Shown here: in pieces, positions 9,576-17,961 of the stretch
How the letters are laid out: each line of letters begins with the position of its first letter
Numbering within the stretch: position 1 is the stretch's first letter
Assembly: GCF_000498395.2 (NCBI RefSeq)
Contig: NZ_CP010979.1
Span: 6,540,001 to 6,604,000 of the forward strand
Reading direction: 5' to 3'
Length of the DNA: 64,000 nt
From: Pseudomonas putida S13.1.2
GTDB lineage: Bacteria > Pseudomonadota > Gammaproteobacteria > Pseudomonadales > Pseudomonadaceae
Notes under the pieces: generated by a model
Seen by the model: the letters and a program-made list of their open reading frames with translations, nothing else
The model's database searches: none
Told to the model about the DNA's origin: nothing
Position numbers and translations under genes: made by a program

Positions 9576-10877
9576 CTATTCGAAGTGCTGATCTTCAGGC
9601 CGATAGGTAACCAACTTCCCGTTTGGAGCCGCCCCATCCAAACGTAGCAGTGGCAGATACCCAGTGCCGGTATCTGCATGGTATTCACGCTGATAACGCC
9701 TTCCGCCTTCCACGCCCTCACCCAATCTGGAGAAAAAGGCTTCCAATGGAAGGCTGGCAGGAACATTGCTGGGCCAGGCTGCCATGATCGCTTCATTCCA
9801 GGCGCCAGCCGCGGGTATGTTCGTCTTGATATCGACGATGGTTTGAAATGAGGAAGCGTCTGTACCGAAAGCACACGATGAGCCAATACTGTTACGATAC
9901 CTATTCAGCCATTGTTGAGCAGTTGCCACTCCCATGGCGGCGCAAGTACCCGTAAATGTACACATATCTGCCGAGCCACCAGTGAAGTTATTGTAGGGGT
10001 AAATACAGCGTAATGAGACCCGTTGTGGCGTCGGGGTCCCAGAGGGTAACATTATTAAACCCTGGGGGTACGCGGCGCGAGCGACATTCATGTCGGCGGC
10101 AAAGTAGCTAAAAGATATCCCGTTTCCCCTGATCGAAGAAGGGCTCGGATTCCATGCCCTGAAATTCCCCAGACCAGTCCCACGAACCCACACCCCATTG
10201 CAGTTATAGCGGCTTGTACCATCGTCACAGGTGGGGGCTGTATCAGCGAAGCGCGCATTGATGCGTGATGCCACTTCATAGCCTTCAAATAACTGCTCTT
10301 GTTGCGCGAAGCCGAATGGCGTCAGCGTGTCGTCCGGCAAATAGCGAAGTAGCGGTAGCCATTCCCCTGTTGCCTGGTACCACGCCAGTTGGTGCCTTTG
10401 CCCACGCCATAATGCGCCCGGTGCACCCAACCGGTAATACAACGCCTGGATAGCTACTTTCCCTGGCACCGTAGCATCCCAGTTACTCACCTCTACGGTG
10501 TCCGGTTGCGGTCTTGCATGCACGTCATATTCTTTTTCCTGAGCCATCGCTTCAAAACGATTCATCAGGATAAAGCCGGTTTTCTCCTGCAGCGGTGCAG
10601 CGGGCAGATCACTGCGCAGGTAGTTGAATTGTTCACTGCCCCGCTGGTTGGCTGCCGCATCGTGTTCCCAGAAATTTTGCGCATGAGTTTGCGCCAAAGG
10701 GCGGGCCAGTACCCCGCTGCAGGCATAATCAGGTTGATTGGCCGCGCATTGCTCGGGTGTATCGGCCAGGCGTAGATTGAGCGCATCAGCGGTTTCGGCA
10801 CCACTCATGGCCCAACTGTCAAGCGTGAACAGGCATAGCAAAGCTAAGCCGCAGGTTCGCAGCAATACAGGACTCAT
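9576..10877 (-). CDS. Secreted protein, paralogue of the upstream gene
   Basis: A 433-residue protein with a signal peptide (MSPVLLRTCGLALLCLFTLDSWA). Shared features with the upstream gene (10943-12256) are a CxGV-x-R motif after a cysteine (YACSGVLARP; YNCNGVWVRG), a W-N-P-S-P-S-S...G-I-S-F-S-Y segment, an IMLPSG/IIFTP stretch before a conserved cysteine pair, and a Y-Q-x-T-G-x-W-L/V-P repeat. The CxGV/WNPSP module looks duplicated within this protein. Conserved cysteines suggest a disulfide-bonded exported protein. The motifs recall Pseudomonas proteins annotated as halovibrin HvnA, but I hold that only as a weak possibility. AAGGAG precedes the chosen ATG. The DNA is AT-richer than the core genes. 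Confidence 0.6.
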   Translation of the reverse strand: MSPVLLRTCGLALLCLFTLDSWAMSGAETADALNLRLADTPEQCAANQPDYACSGVLARPLAQTHAQNFWEHDAAANQRGSEQFNYLRSDLPAAPLQEKTGFILMNRFEAMAQEKEYDVHARPQPDTVEVSNWDATVPGKVAIQALYYRLGAPGALWRGQRHQLAWYQATGEWLPLLRYLPDDTLTPFGFAQQEQLFEGYEVASRINARFADTAPTCDDGTSRYNCNGVWVRGTGLGNFRAWNPSPSSIRGNGISFSYFAADMNVARAAYPQGLIMLPSGTPTPQRVSLRCIYPYNNFTGGSADMCTFTGTCAAMGVATAQQWLNRYRNSIGSSCAFGTDASSFQTIVDIKTNIPAAGAWNEAIMAAWPSNVPASLPLEAFFSRLGEGVEGGRRYQREYHADTGTGYLPLLRLDGAAPNGKLVTYRPEDQHFE

Positions 10878-10942
10878 TGTCGACTCCTTGGCGCGTGTAG
10901 TGAGATGTTGATTACCGGCGTAATGCGTTACTGCAGCATTTA

Positions 10943-12256
10943 TTACAGGTAGGGGACTGCCGGCCAAACATTGCACCCTTCAGCTATAGATTGCTGATGG
11001 CTGGCGTCGGGTCGCACCGGCTCCATGTTAAATGTTGGTTTATTTCGTATTTGGCGACCGTTGTCCGCGCCGGTCAAATGACAGACCAGTTGCCTGCGCA
11101 TGCCGCCACCATACTTGTCACCGCTCCAGCGTGGGTCATCACCATATTTTCTCAGCAGTTCTGCATACATGGCTTCGGTTTCATCCGCTCCAATGGTGCG
11201 TGCATGCGCCGTGGGGGTAACCGATAGCGTCCAGACACCATTGCCCAAATGAGGATCGCCATCACGCTGGATCCACGTTGCGCTCTGAATGTAGCCTGCG
11301 GGAGAAGTCTTGTTGATCGGTCGCGGCAGGTCTCGATGTTGCGCGTCAGCCTCGCAGGAGAAATTCGCTTTGCTATTGGCGTCCTGCGGGAATTCCATTT
11401 TAATTGCCGGCACCCATTGTCCGGTGTGCTGGTAATAATCAAACTGGTTTTTCATTGCTTGCTTTTTTCCAGTTTGGGCGCTATAGAAAAATGCTGCTAC
11501 TGGAACTTTGTCATTTTCCCAGGTCGCAATGCGCAACTCTGTCTGTGTCTCTTTCGCCTCTGCGGTGTCGGCGATTGCTTGGCGCGCAGCAATGAATTGT
11601 TGAAACGCCTGCGTCCGTTGTGCACGTGTCAGGTCCTTGTGCAGGCTGAAGCCGCATTGCTTTCTGTGCCGTTCATAGAGGCTATTGGCGTTCAATGAAT
11701 TGTAGTGTTGGGTCCAATTCGTAGCACTGTTGACCCCCAGCGCCTGGCAGCTGTCTTCCGCTTCTACAGTGGTTGAATTATCCAGGCAACCTCTACCACT
11801 GCGGGTGTCTGTCCAGGCGTCGATTGGAAACGCACAGACCACATTCAATTTCTTTTCTCTATCGTTAACGAATTGGCGTGGCGTAAAGATGATCCCGTTA
11901 TTTGCTCTCATGCCCGGATCTTTATAGGCGATACGGTCACTCCGTATCCAGGACACCGACACGCCTCCGGATTCCACAGATGCGGGGCTGGGATTCCAAA
12001 CGTGGTATTTCAGTGGATCCGTGGGCGCGGGGATTTTTTCAGGGTTGCCCGACCTTTCATCCCATCGATGAGTGGCCCTTAACATGACGCCACTGCAGTC
12101 GGCTGCCGGGTCTATACCGCAAGTCGAGCTTGTGTCGGAGTACCATTTATCAATTTCCTTGACAACACCTTCGCATGTTGCAGCATCAACAACTGTGGTA
12201 AAGAAAAACAGAGGCACTATAACGGCCGAGGCGAACCCCGTCTTTATGTCTTTCAT
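10943..12256 (-). CDS. Secreted protein, first gene of the accessory block
   Basis: A 437-residue protein with a signal peptide (FASAVIVPLFFFTTVVDA, cleavage near residue 25). It carries the same motif set as its downstream neighbour: DCSGVMLRATHRW, VWNPSPASVESGGVSVSW, GIIFTPRQF and VVCAFPID. It ends with a segment related to VPVAAFFY...YYQHTGQWVPAIKM. Cysteine pairs suggest an exported, disulfide-bonded fold. A GGAAGGAAG site is centred well before the ATG. The gene stops 65 bases before the next one, so the two probably form a unit. GC content is clearly below that of flanking core genes, which suggests acquisition by transfer. I do not recognise the family with certainty. Confidence 0.6.
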   Translation of the reverse strand: MKDIKTGFASAVIVPLFFFTTVVDAATCEGVVKEIDKWYSDTSSTCGIDPAADCSGVMLRATHRWDERSGNPEKIPAPTDPLKYHVWNPSPASVESGGVSVSWIRSDRIAYKDPGMRANNGIIFTPRQFVNDREKKLNVVCAFPIDAWTDTRSGRGCLDNSTTVEAEDSCQALGVNSATNWTQHYNSLNANSLYERHRKQCGFSLHKDLTRAQRTQAFQQFIAARQAIADTAEAKETQTELRIATWENDKVPVAAFFYSAQTGKKQAMKNQFDYYQHTGQWVPAIKMEFPQDANSKANFSCEADAQHRDLPRPINKTSPAGYIQSATWIQRDGDPHLGNGVWTLSVTPTAHARTIGADETEAMYAELLRKYGDDPRWSGDKYGGGMRRQLVCHLTGADNGRQIRNKPTFNMEPVRPDASHQQSIAEGCNVWPAVPYL

Positions 12257-12581
12257 GGTGGCTTCCTTCCCTGTTTTCTACAACTGAGGCCCATGCTAGG
12301 AGTGCGCTGTACCTGCAACAACTGGCAAAAATGCTAGTTTTTCGCGCTCGTTGATTGCACTTAATAAATGAGCCTGGAATTCAATGGGTGATGGTCACTC
12401 AATCAATGACATAAGGTTCGGCGAGCAAAGCCTGGGTCTCAGGCTGCTTTGCTATGCACTGTGAAAGGAAGAGAAGTAGTACCGCCGTCCTGTAGCGCGA
12501 GATGTTCCAGGCAAGCCGTTCTACGAAAAATCAGGCAGCGATTGTCAGCCGCTAAGCGCCGGGCTATAGTCGAGTTCGTTC
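12257..12581. other. Intergenic region, no gene seen
   Basis: This AT-richer stretch upstream of the divergently oriented secreted-protein gene should hold its promoter. I see no convincing ORF, RNA gene or terminator in it. Confidence 0.4.
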
Positions 12582-12764
12582 ATGTCTTTTGAAGATCCGG
12601 TAATGCCAGCCATCCCTTCCACCACAAGCTTTGCCCTCGCGCCAGTCGCGGGCATGGTCGTGCGTGGCAGCCAGCAGCCGGCCATGATCAGTCATTACCC
12701 ACCACCTGTCAGTGGCGTTGTAGGCGGCGTAGCTCCGCCTCCTTGCGTGGTCGTGCTGGGCTGA
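12582..12764 (+). CDS. Candidate leader peptide with two PPP motifs
   Basis: A 60-codon ORF ending 116 bases before the DMT exporter start. Its second half reads SHYPPPVSGVVGG then VAPPPCVVVLG, with two triple-proline motifs and a valine-rich tail. Triple prolines are known ribosome-stalling sites relieved by EF-P. A small hairpin (TCGGC-TTCTT-GCCGA) begins immediately after the stop. There is no strong ribosome site before the ATG at 12582; an internal ATG at 12603 could also serve. It could be a regulatory leader, a real small protein, or a chance ORF. Codon use does not settle it. Confidence 0.35.
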   Translation: MSFEDPVMPAIPSTTSFALAPVAGMVVRGSQQPAMISHYPPPVSGVVGGVAPPPCVVVLG

Positions 12765-12880
12765 TCGGCTTCTTGCCGAACCCCTTCGCACACGCAACCT
12801 ACTGAACACGGTCGGCTACTTCCCTCGCTGAAGCGCACGCCGTCCGTTTGGCTTTTCTGCCTACTATCAGGTGGCAATAC

Positions 12881-13762
12881 ATGTCTGTCTTTACCAAAGC
12901 ATCCGTGGCCTCGGCGGCCACGACCAGCCTGTTCGTCCTGCTGTGGAGCAGCGGGGCGATCGTCTCCAAGCTGGGCCTGGCGCATGCCAGCCCGTTCGCC
13001 TTCCTGCTGTTGCGCTCGGCATTGGCCCTCGCGGGCCTGCTGCTGATCGGCCCGCTGCTGGGGCTGCGCTGGCCGCGCAGCCGCGGGGCCATCCTGCGCG
13101 CCCTGGGTACCGGGTGTGTGCTGCTCGGCGCGTACCAGATCTTCTACTTGCTGGCGCTCAACACCCATGTCACCCCTGGCGTCATGGCCACGGTCATGGG
13201 GGTACAACCGATCCTTACCGTGGTGCTGATGGAGCGCCAACGTTCCTGGAGCCGTCTGTTCGGCCTGGGTCTGGGGCTGGGCGGGTTGATCATGGTGGTG
13301 TACCAAGGCATCAACCTGGGCGGGGTGTCGCTGGCGGGGATGCTGTTTGCCCTGCTTGCGCTGGCCAGCATGACCGTGGGCTCGATCCTGCAGAAACGCA
13401 TCACCGATAACCCCATGGGCACGCTGCCGCTGCAGTACCTCGCCGGCTTTGCCATGTGCGCGGTGTTCGCACCGTTACAACCGCTGCATGTCGAGTGGAC
13501 CGGCGGCTTTGTCGGCGCGTTGCTGTGGATGGGCCTGGTGGTTTCATTGCTGGCGACCTTGCTGCTGTACCGGCTGATCGCCAAGGGTAACCTGGTCAAT
13601 GTCACCAGCCTGTTCTACCTGGTGCCGGCAGTCACTGCGGTGATGGACTTCCTGATCTTCGGCAACCGCCTGGCACCGCTCAGCCTGCTGGGCATGGGGT
13701 TGATCGTGGTAGGCCTGCTGTTCGTGTTTCGCAAGCCCGCCGCGCGCCTTGCCCAGGCGTAG
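12881..13762 (+). CDS. EamA-family (DMT) transporter
   Basis: A 293-residue inner-membrane protein with about ten hydrophobic helices in two homologous halves, typical of the drug/metabolite transporter superfamily. The first EamA unit includes LLWSSGAIVSKLGLAHASPFAFLLLRS and the second includes ASMTVGSILQKRIT. The start at 12881 follows an AGGTGG site; upstream in-frame codons are only TTG. Members export amino acids or other small metabolites, but the substrate cannot be inferred. The gene ends 3 bases before the converging DUF4265 gene, and a possible leader ORF precedes it. Confidence 0.88.
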   Translation: MSVFTKASVASAATTSLFVLLWSSGAIVSKLGLAHASPFAFLLLRSALALAGLLLIGPLLGLRWPRSRGAILRALGTGCVLLGAYQIFYLLALNTHVTPGVMATVMGVQPILTVVLMERQRSWSRLFGLGLGLGGLIMVVYQGINLGGVSLAGMLFALLALASMTVGSILQKRITDNPMGTLPLQYLAGFAMCAVFAPLQPLHVEWTGGFVGALLWMGLVVSLLATLLLYRLIAKGNLVNVTSLFYLVPAVTAVMDFLIFGNRLAPLSLLGMGLIVVGLLFVFRKPAARLAQA

Positions 13763-13765
13763 GCC

Positions 13766-14236
13766 CTAGCGGAATTCTTCGGGGATGGCGTGGCGTAGCA
13801 CGCCTTCCTCGAAGTCCAGCAGGCCGGCTTCGCGCTGGGTGAGCAGGTAGTAGAGCAGGGTGTCGAGCGAACGCGCTGGCGGGACTTCGACAGCCAGCAT
13901 TCTCACGGCCTTCTCGACTTCGCATGGGCAGCCGAAATCCTCGAGTGCTATGCACACCTGCTCCAGGTCGCCTGCGGCTTTCACAAGAACGCGGAACACC
14001 GAAGCGCCGCCGCTTTGCAGCAGGGCCTCGAACCAGGATTGTTCGCCGTCTTCGCGAATGCAGATGGTATCGCCGGGCGCGATGCCGTAGGCATAGAAGG
14101 GGATGCTGTCGACCTGGTAACCGGTTGCCGTGGGTTTTGCCCAGAGCCCTTCGACCGAAGCGGGTGGGTAGCCTTGGGCATCCTGCTCCAGGCGCCAGAG
14201 CACGATCTTGTAAGCTGAGTTTTGCTCGGGGGGCAT
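13766..14236 (-). CDS. DUF4265 domain protein
   Basis: A 156-residue soluble protein matching the DUF4265 layout: KIVLWRLEQDAQGYPPASVEGLWAKP at the start, then DSIPFYAYGIAPGDTICIRE, and a C-terminal acidic region. No catalytic motif is obvious and the family function is unknown. The only ATG in frame at the N-terminus is at 14236; its ribosome site is poor. The gene converges with the EamA gene with a 3-base gap. Confidence 0.7.
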   Translation of the reverse strand: MPPEQNSAYKIVLWRLEQDAQGYPPASVEGLWAKPTATGYQVDSIPFYAYGIAPGDTICIREDGEQSWFEALLQSGGASVFRVLVKAAGDLEQVCIALEDFGCPCEVEKAVRMLAVEVPPARSLDTLLYYLLTQREAGLLDFEEGVLRHAIPEEFR

Positions 14237-14350
14237 GGGCGTGACGAGTCAGGAGGGCTGCCTATCGTAATGCCGTTTGCCAGCGTTGTCTGCACCAGGC
14301 CTCACCGCCGGCTTGCCGACGAAGGGGCCGGGTGCAGAAAGCGCAACGTT

Positions 14351-15580
14351 TCAGAAGTAATAGCCGATGTTGATGTTGGTCCGGTAATACCAGTCATTGC
14401 TGCCCACCGAGTTGGTGCTGGTCCACCCGGTGCCATTCTCGGCGCCACCAAACGGGTTGGCATTGCGCGCCCAGGTCAGGTCGACCCAAGCCATGATCGG
14501 CATGGCCAGGAACTGCGCGCCGACGGTGAACATCTGCGAGTCGTCCCAGCCGTGCTCATCCTTCATCATCCGGCTGTAGTCGGTGTAGAACTTTATCTTC
14601 TTCAACTGCCCAAGCTTCGGGGTGAATACGTCATAGCCAAGGTTGACTGCGGCAATGCTCGCCTTGGAGGCGATCAGGTAAGCCGGGGTCAGGCCATTGC
14701 CACCCATCAGCACTGCGCTGTCACTGACGCCGGCCGGGTTTTTCGGGTTGTATTCATAGCGGATCGCCTGGCCCGTCAAAGTCCAGGGGCCTTTGTTGAA
14801 CAGCGCGTGCACGCCGCCTGCCCAGTAATCGCCATCGTCATGGGTGGTGGCGTTGTACAGTTCGGCAGCGGCCAGCGAAGCGCCCAGTTCGGTCTTCCAG
14901 CCGTCGCCTGTGAAGGTGCGGGCGACACGGGCGTTGATCTGGTTGCGTTTCTCGTTGTCCTGGCGCGATTGGGTGAACGGTACGGCATTGTCGTCGAGGT
15001 CGGCGTAGCGGCCAACCTCCGGCGAATAGCGCAGGCTTGAGGGCAGCATGCGCGGGAAGTAGCCCAGTTGCAGGTCCCACTGCGCATCCTTGTAGCTGTA
15101 TTTCAGGCCCGTGCCAGCGCTGACGCCGTAGCCCATGAAGAACGGGATGTGATAGCTCCAGCCAAACTGTGGGTAGGGCTCCAGGCCGAACGGCTTGAAC
15201 GGTGCGCCAAGTTGCAAGTTGGCTTGTGGGTTGAAGCGGTAGCCGATGTAGCCGCGGTCGATAGAGCGCTTGCCGTCGTCCTGGAACCAGTAGCCGACAT
15301 CGCTGAACAGCTGGCGGTGGCTGGCCTGCACATCGATGCGAAAGGTGTCGAACAGGAAGCGGCCGTTGTTTTCCGTGGTGTCCCAGTGTTCGTCGCGGTA
15401 GTTGATACGCAGGGCGCCGCCGATGTCCAGGCTGCTCTGGCCGTCGTCGCTGCGCCAGGCAATGTGCGGGAAGGGCTTTTTCGCGCTGGGTGGCTGGTCC
15501 GGGGCGGCGGGGCCGGGTTCGGAGGCCAGGCTTGCGCAACTGCTGATAATCAGACCGAGGCTTATTACATATCTTTTCAT
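14351..15580 (-). CDS. Outer-membrane porin of the phosphate-selective porin O/P type
   Basis: A 409-residue beta-barrel protein with a signal peptide (about residues 1-20) and a terminal aromatic residue (NIGYYF), as outer-membrane porins have. After a short proline-rich linker the sequence shows alternating amphipathic strands such as LDIGGALRINYRDEHW and GYIGYRFNPQANLQLGAPFKPFG. It lies downstream of the catabolic operon on the same strand but behind a strong terminator, with its own upstream region. A motif upstream is shared with the operon's leader. This suggests co-regulation and a role in uptake of the operon's substrate; the substrate link is inference. Confidence 0.75.
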   Translation of the reverse strand: MKRYVISLGLIISSCASLASEPGPAAPDQPPSAKKPFPHIAWRSDDGQSSLDIGGALRINYRDEHWDTTENNGRFLFDTFRIDVQASHRQLFSDVGYWFQDDGKRSIDRGYIGYRFNPQANLQLGAPFKPFGLEPYPQFGWSYHIPFFMGYGVSAGTGLKYSYKDAQWDLQLGYFPRMLPSSLRYSPEVGRYADLDDNAVPFTQSRQDNEKRNQINARVARTFTGDGWKTELGASLAAAELYNATTHDDGDYWAGGVHALFNKGPWTLTGQAIRYEYNPKNPAGVSDSAVLMGGNGLTPAYLIASKASIAAVNLGYDVFTPKLGQLKKIKFYTDYSRMMKDEHGWDDSQMFTVGAQFLAMPIMAWVDLTWARNANPFGGAENGTGWTSTNSVGSNDWYYRTNINIGYYF

Positions 15581-15742
15581 GCCATGCCCTGCAAGGTTGG
15601 GTGGTTTTCCGCAGGCAAAGGGCGAGCGTCGCCGCGAAACTGCGGGTTATTGTTTTATGGGTGATATGTTGTTTTACGCAGGGAATGGAGCAGGTTCTGT
15701 GCCAAACCTGTTAATTAAATAAATGTTCAATTAAAACAATTA

Positions 15743-15766
15743 TTTATATTTGAAACGGGTGGTTTT
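15743..15766 (-). promoter_or_regulatory. AT-rich motif upstream of the porin gene
   Basis: This segment contains TATATTTGAAACGGGTGG then TTTT. A very similar segment (TATATATGAAACATGG then TTTT) occurs at 29793-29812 upstream of the catabolic operon, at a similar distance and in the same orientation relative to the gene. It may be an operator for the IclR-family regulator encoded in the operon. Confidence 0.4.
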
Positions 15767-15878
15767 GTACCGTATCTGGAACAGGCTGGAAGTTTGGTTA
15801 CCGTTATGCCCACTCGTTGTGCACGTGTGCCATTGTTTGTGTCAGTAACGAAGAGCGCCAAGTGGCCAATGCCCGTGC

Positions 15879-15905
15879 AAAAAAAACCGGCCTTCAAGGG
15901 CCGGT
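15879..15905 (-). terminator. Rho-independent terminator of the catabolic operon
   Basis: On the minus strand, just after the reductase stop, a 7-bp GC-rich stem (ACCGGCC / GGCCGGT) is followed by eight T residues. It is the clear end of the 15.9-29.7 kb operon. Confidence 0.85.
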
Positions 15906-15932
15906 CAAATTACGCGTGAGCAAAACATCACA

Positions 15933-16892
15933 TCACAGATCAAGCACCAAGCGTCGGCTCTTGCATCCGGACACACACACCATCATCGATTTGTTCGCCG
16001 CCCGCTCAGCCTTGGTCAGCACCCCATCGCGGTGGTCCACATCCCCCTCCAGCACTCGGGTCTCGCAAGAGCCACACACACCCTCACGGCAGCTGTACTC
16101 GATATCGCATCCGGCTTCGAGCAGCACATCCAGCAGGTTCAACCCCGGCTCGACGCTGACCGTCTTGCCCGATTTGCTCAGCTCGACGCTGTAGCTGTCC
16201 TGGGCATCCGCCGATGGCGCCACTTCTGTTGCGCTAAAGCGCTCGATGTGTGCATGCGGGTAGCCCAGCCGTTCGCAGGCCTGCTCGAAGGCATCGAGCA
16301 TCGGCGTTGGCCCGCAGCAGTAAAAGTGCGTATCCGCAGGACGACCGCCCAGGTAGCTGGCCAGGTCCGGCAGGCCGCCTTTCTCATCGTTGAAGTGGTA
16401 CAGCACCTTTGCACCCAGCCCAGTGATCTCCTCCACCAGCGCCGCCTCGGCGCGCGAGCGGGCGCAGTAGATCAGCTCGGCCGAACGCCCCAGCGCCAGC
16501 AACTGGCGGAACATGCAGTAGATCGGCGTGATGCCGATACCGCCGGCCACCAGTACGCTGTGGCTGGCGCGGGTGTCGAGGGCGAAGTTGTTGCGCGGTT
16601 GGGAAATCTGCAACTGCGTGCCCACCCGCAGTTGCTCGTGGACGTAGCGCGAGCCGCCGCGGCTGGCGCGGTCACGCAGGATACCGACCACATAGCGGCC
16701 CTGATCGCTGGGCGCGTTCAGCAGCGAGTAGCTGCGCACCAGGCCGTTGGGCAGGTGCAGGTCGATGTGCGACCCGGCCTCGAAGGGGGCGAACACGGTA
16801 TCGCCCCACGGGCGCAGCTCGACGCTGATGATGCCTTCGGCTTCATGGCGCAGGGTGTGCACCAACGCGCTGATGGTGGAGGAGTTGGACAT
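15933..16892 (-). CDS. Rieske-oxygenase reductase (PDR/VanB family)
   Basis: A 319-residue flavin/iron-sulfur reductase that passes electrons from NAD(P)H to the oxygenase encoded just upstream. The order is FMN/FAD-binding barrel (RSYSLLNAP near residue 55), nucleotide-binding domain (GGIGITPIYCM near residue 118), and a C-terminal plant-type [2Fe-2S] ferredoxin domain with cysteines at about 268, 273, 276 and 306 (CREGVCGSC...VC). This domain order is that of phthalate dioxygenase reductase and VanB. It is the last gene of the operon, 14 bases after the Rieske gene, and is followed by a strong terminator. Confidence 0.9.
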   Translation of the reverse strand: MSNSSTISALVHTLRHEAEGIISVELRPWGDTVFAPFEAGSHIDLHLPNGLVRSYSLLNAPSDQGRYVVGILRDRASRGGSRYVHEQLRVGTQLQISQPRNNFALDTRASHSVLVAGGIGITPIYCMFRQLLALGRSAELIYCARSRAEAALVEEITGLGAKVLYHFNDEKGGLPDLASYLGGRPADTHFYCCGPTPMLDAFEQACERLGYPHAHIERFSATEVAPSADAQDSYSVELSKSGKTVSVEPGLNLLDVLLEAGCDIEYSCREGVCGSCETRVLEGDVDHRDGVLTKAERAANKSMMVCVSGCKSRRLVLDL

Positions 16893-16906
16893 CGGTCACC
16901 TCATGC

Positions 16907-17941
16907 TCAGGCCAGTTGCCGGGTTTCGATCAGGGCCAGCTGTTCCTTGGCCTTGCCCTTCAGGTAACGGCGCAGGCGCACCACGCCAAGGTCGTGCTGG
17001 TAGAGGTTTTCGCGCTGGTTGGCTTCAAACTCCATGAACTCCAGCAACACCCGGTCCTGTTCCAGCACTGCCCAGTGGCGCGCCTCCAGGCGGTTCTTGT
17101 AGAGGAAGCGCCAGGTGTCGCGCTGCCAGCCGCTCAGCCGCCGCGTGCGCCAGTGAAATACTGCGGACAGGGCGCGGCTGCTGGGGGTGTAGCTGGCGAC
17201 AATCGAGAAGTTGCCGCCCGGGCCACCGGTCTTCGGGTAGGGTATTTCCAGGCGCAGCCAGTGGCAGCCGTTGTCGAGGAATTCGGTCCAGTCGAAGTTG
17301 ACCCCGCGCTGGCCTTCCTTCTCGAAGAAGAAGCCCTGGTCGGTGTCGCGGGTGACGAACTTGGCGGTAGCCTCACCCTCGCTCATCGAATGCGACATCT
17401 TGTGCAGGTAGGTGCCGTGCATCGGGTCCATGACGTTGTCGAGCACGTAGCGGTAGTCGCCTTTCCACTCGGTGTAGCAGAGGAAGCTGCTCCACTCGGG
17501 CGAGCTCAGCTGTTCAGGCAGCACCAGCTCCGGCGGTGTGTCCAGGTTCGGCTCGGTGGCGTTGAACAGGAAGATCGCGCCAGCGGCCTCGCGGGTATGG
17601 AACATCCGCGTCGGGCGGCTGCCTTCGAGCTTGCAGCCGGGGCTGCCGGGCACTTTGGTCACGGTGCCGTCACAGCGCACTTCGACACCGTGGTACGGGC
17701 ACTGCAAGCGGTCGCCCAGTACCGGCCCCTGGGACAACGGCGCACCGCGGTGCGGGCAGTGGTCTTCGAGGGCATGGACGCTGCCGTCGTTGTCGCGCCA
17801 CAGGGCGATCTTGTAGCCCAGGCGGCGAATCGAGACGGGTTTCTCGCCGAGCAGCTCCGACGGTAAAACCGGGAACCAGAGGTCTTTCAGGCCGTTGGCC
17901 AGGTGGTTTTCAACAGGGTCGACGGTAATCTGCATGTTCAT
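16907..17941 (-). CDS. Rieske non-heme iron oxygenase (VanA/phthalate dioxygenase-like)
   Basis: A 344-residue oxygenase alpha subunit. The Rieske cluster ligands are C62 and H64 (CPHRGAPLS) and C81 and H84 (CPYHG). The mononuclear iron site is seen as MDPMHGTYLH (H175, H180), with its carboxylate partner further on. The length and the PDR-type reductase next to it place it in the group without a beta subunit, which includes vanillate O-demethylase and phthalate 4,5-dioxygenase. It would carry out the first oxygenation or O-demethylation of the aromatic substrate. A purine-rich GGAGG site is found before the ATG. The substrate cannot be read from the sequence. Confidence 0.9.
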   Translation of the reverse strand: MNMQITVDPVENHLANGLKDLWFPVLPSELLGEKPVSIRRLGYKIALWRDNDGSVHALEDHCPHRGAPLSQGPVLGDRLQCPYHGVEVRCDGTVTKVPGSPGCKLEGSRPTRMFHTREAAGAIFLFNATEPNLDTPPELVLPEQLSSPEWSSFLCYTEWKGDYRYVLDNVMDPMHGTYLHKMSHSMSEGEATAKFVTRDTDQGFFFEKEGQRGVNFDWTEFLDNGCHWLRLEIPYPKTGGPGGNFSIVASYTPSSRALSAVFHWRTRRLSGWQRDTWRFLYKNRLEARHWAVLEQDRVLLEFMEFEANQRENLYQHDLGVVRLRRYLKGKAKEQLALIETRQLA

Positions 17942-17961
17942 CTTGTTCTACCTCCGGCGGG

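Noticed and set aside
12564..12809. Minus-strand 81-aa ORF over the candidate leader peptide
   Set aside because: Arginine/histidine-rich composition with no ribosome site; it is the shadow of the plus-strand ORF region.
14281..14340. REP-like segment after the porin gene
   Set aside because: It shares GGCAAGCCGGCGG/CCTTCG fragments with REP but lacks a paired unit and the CTCCCACAGG tail.
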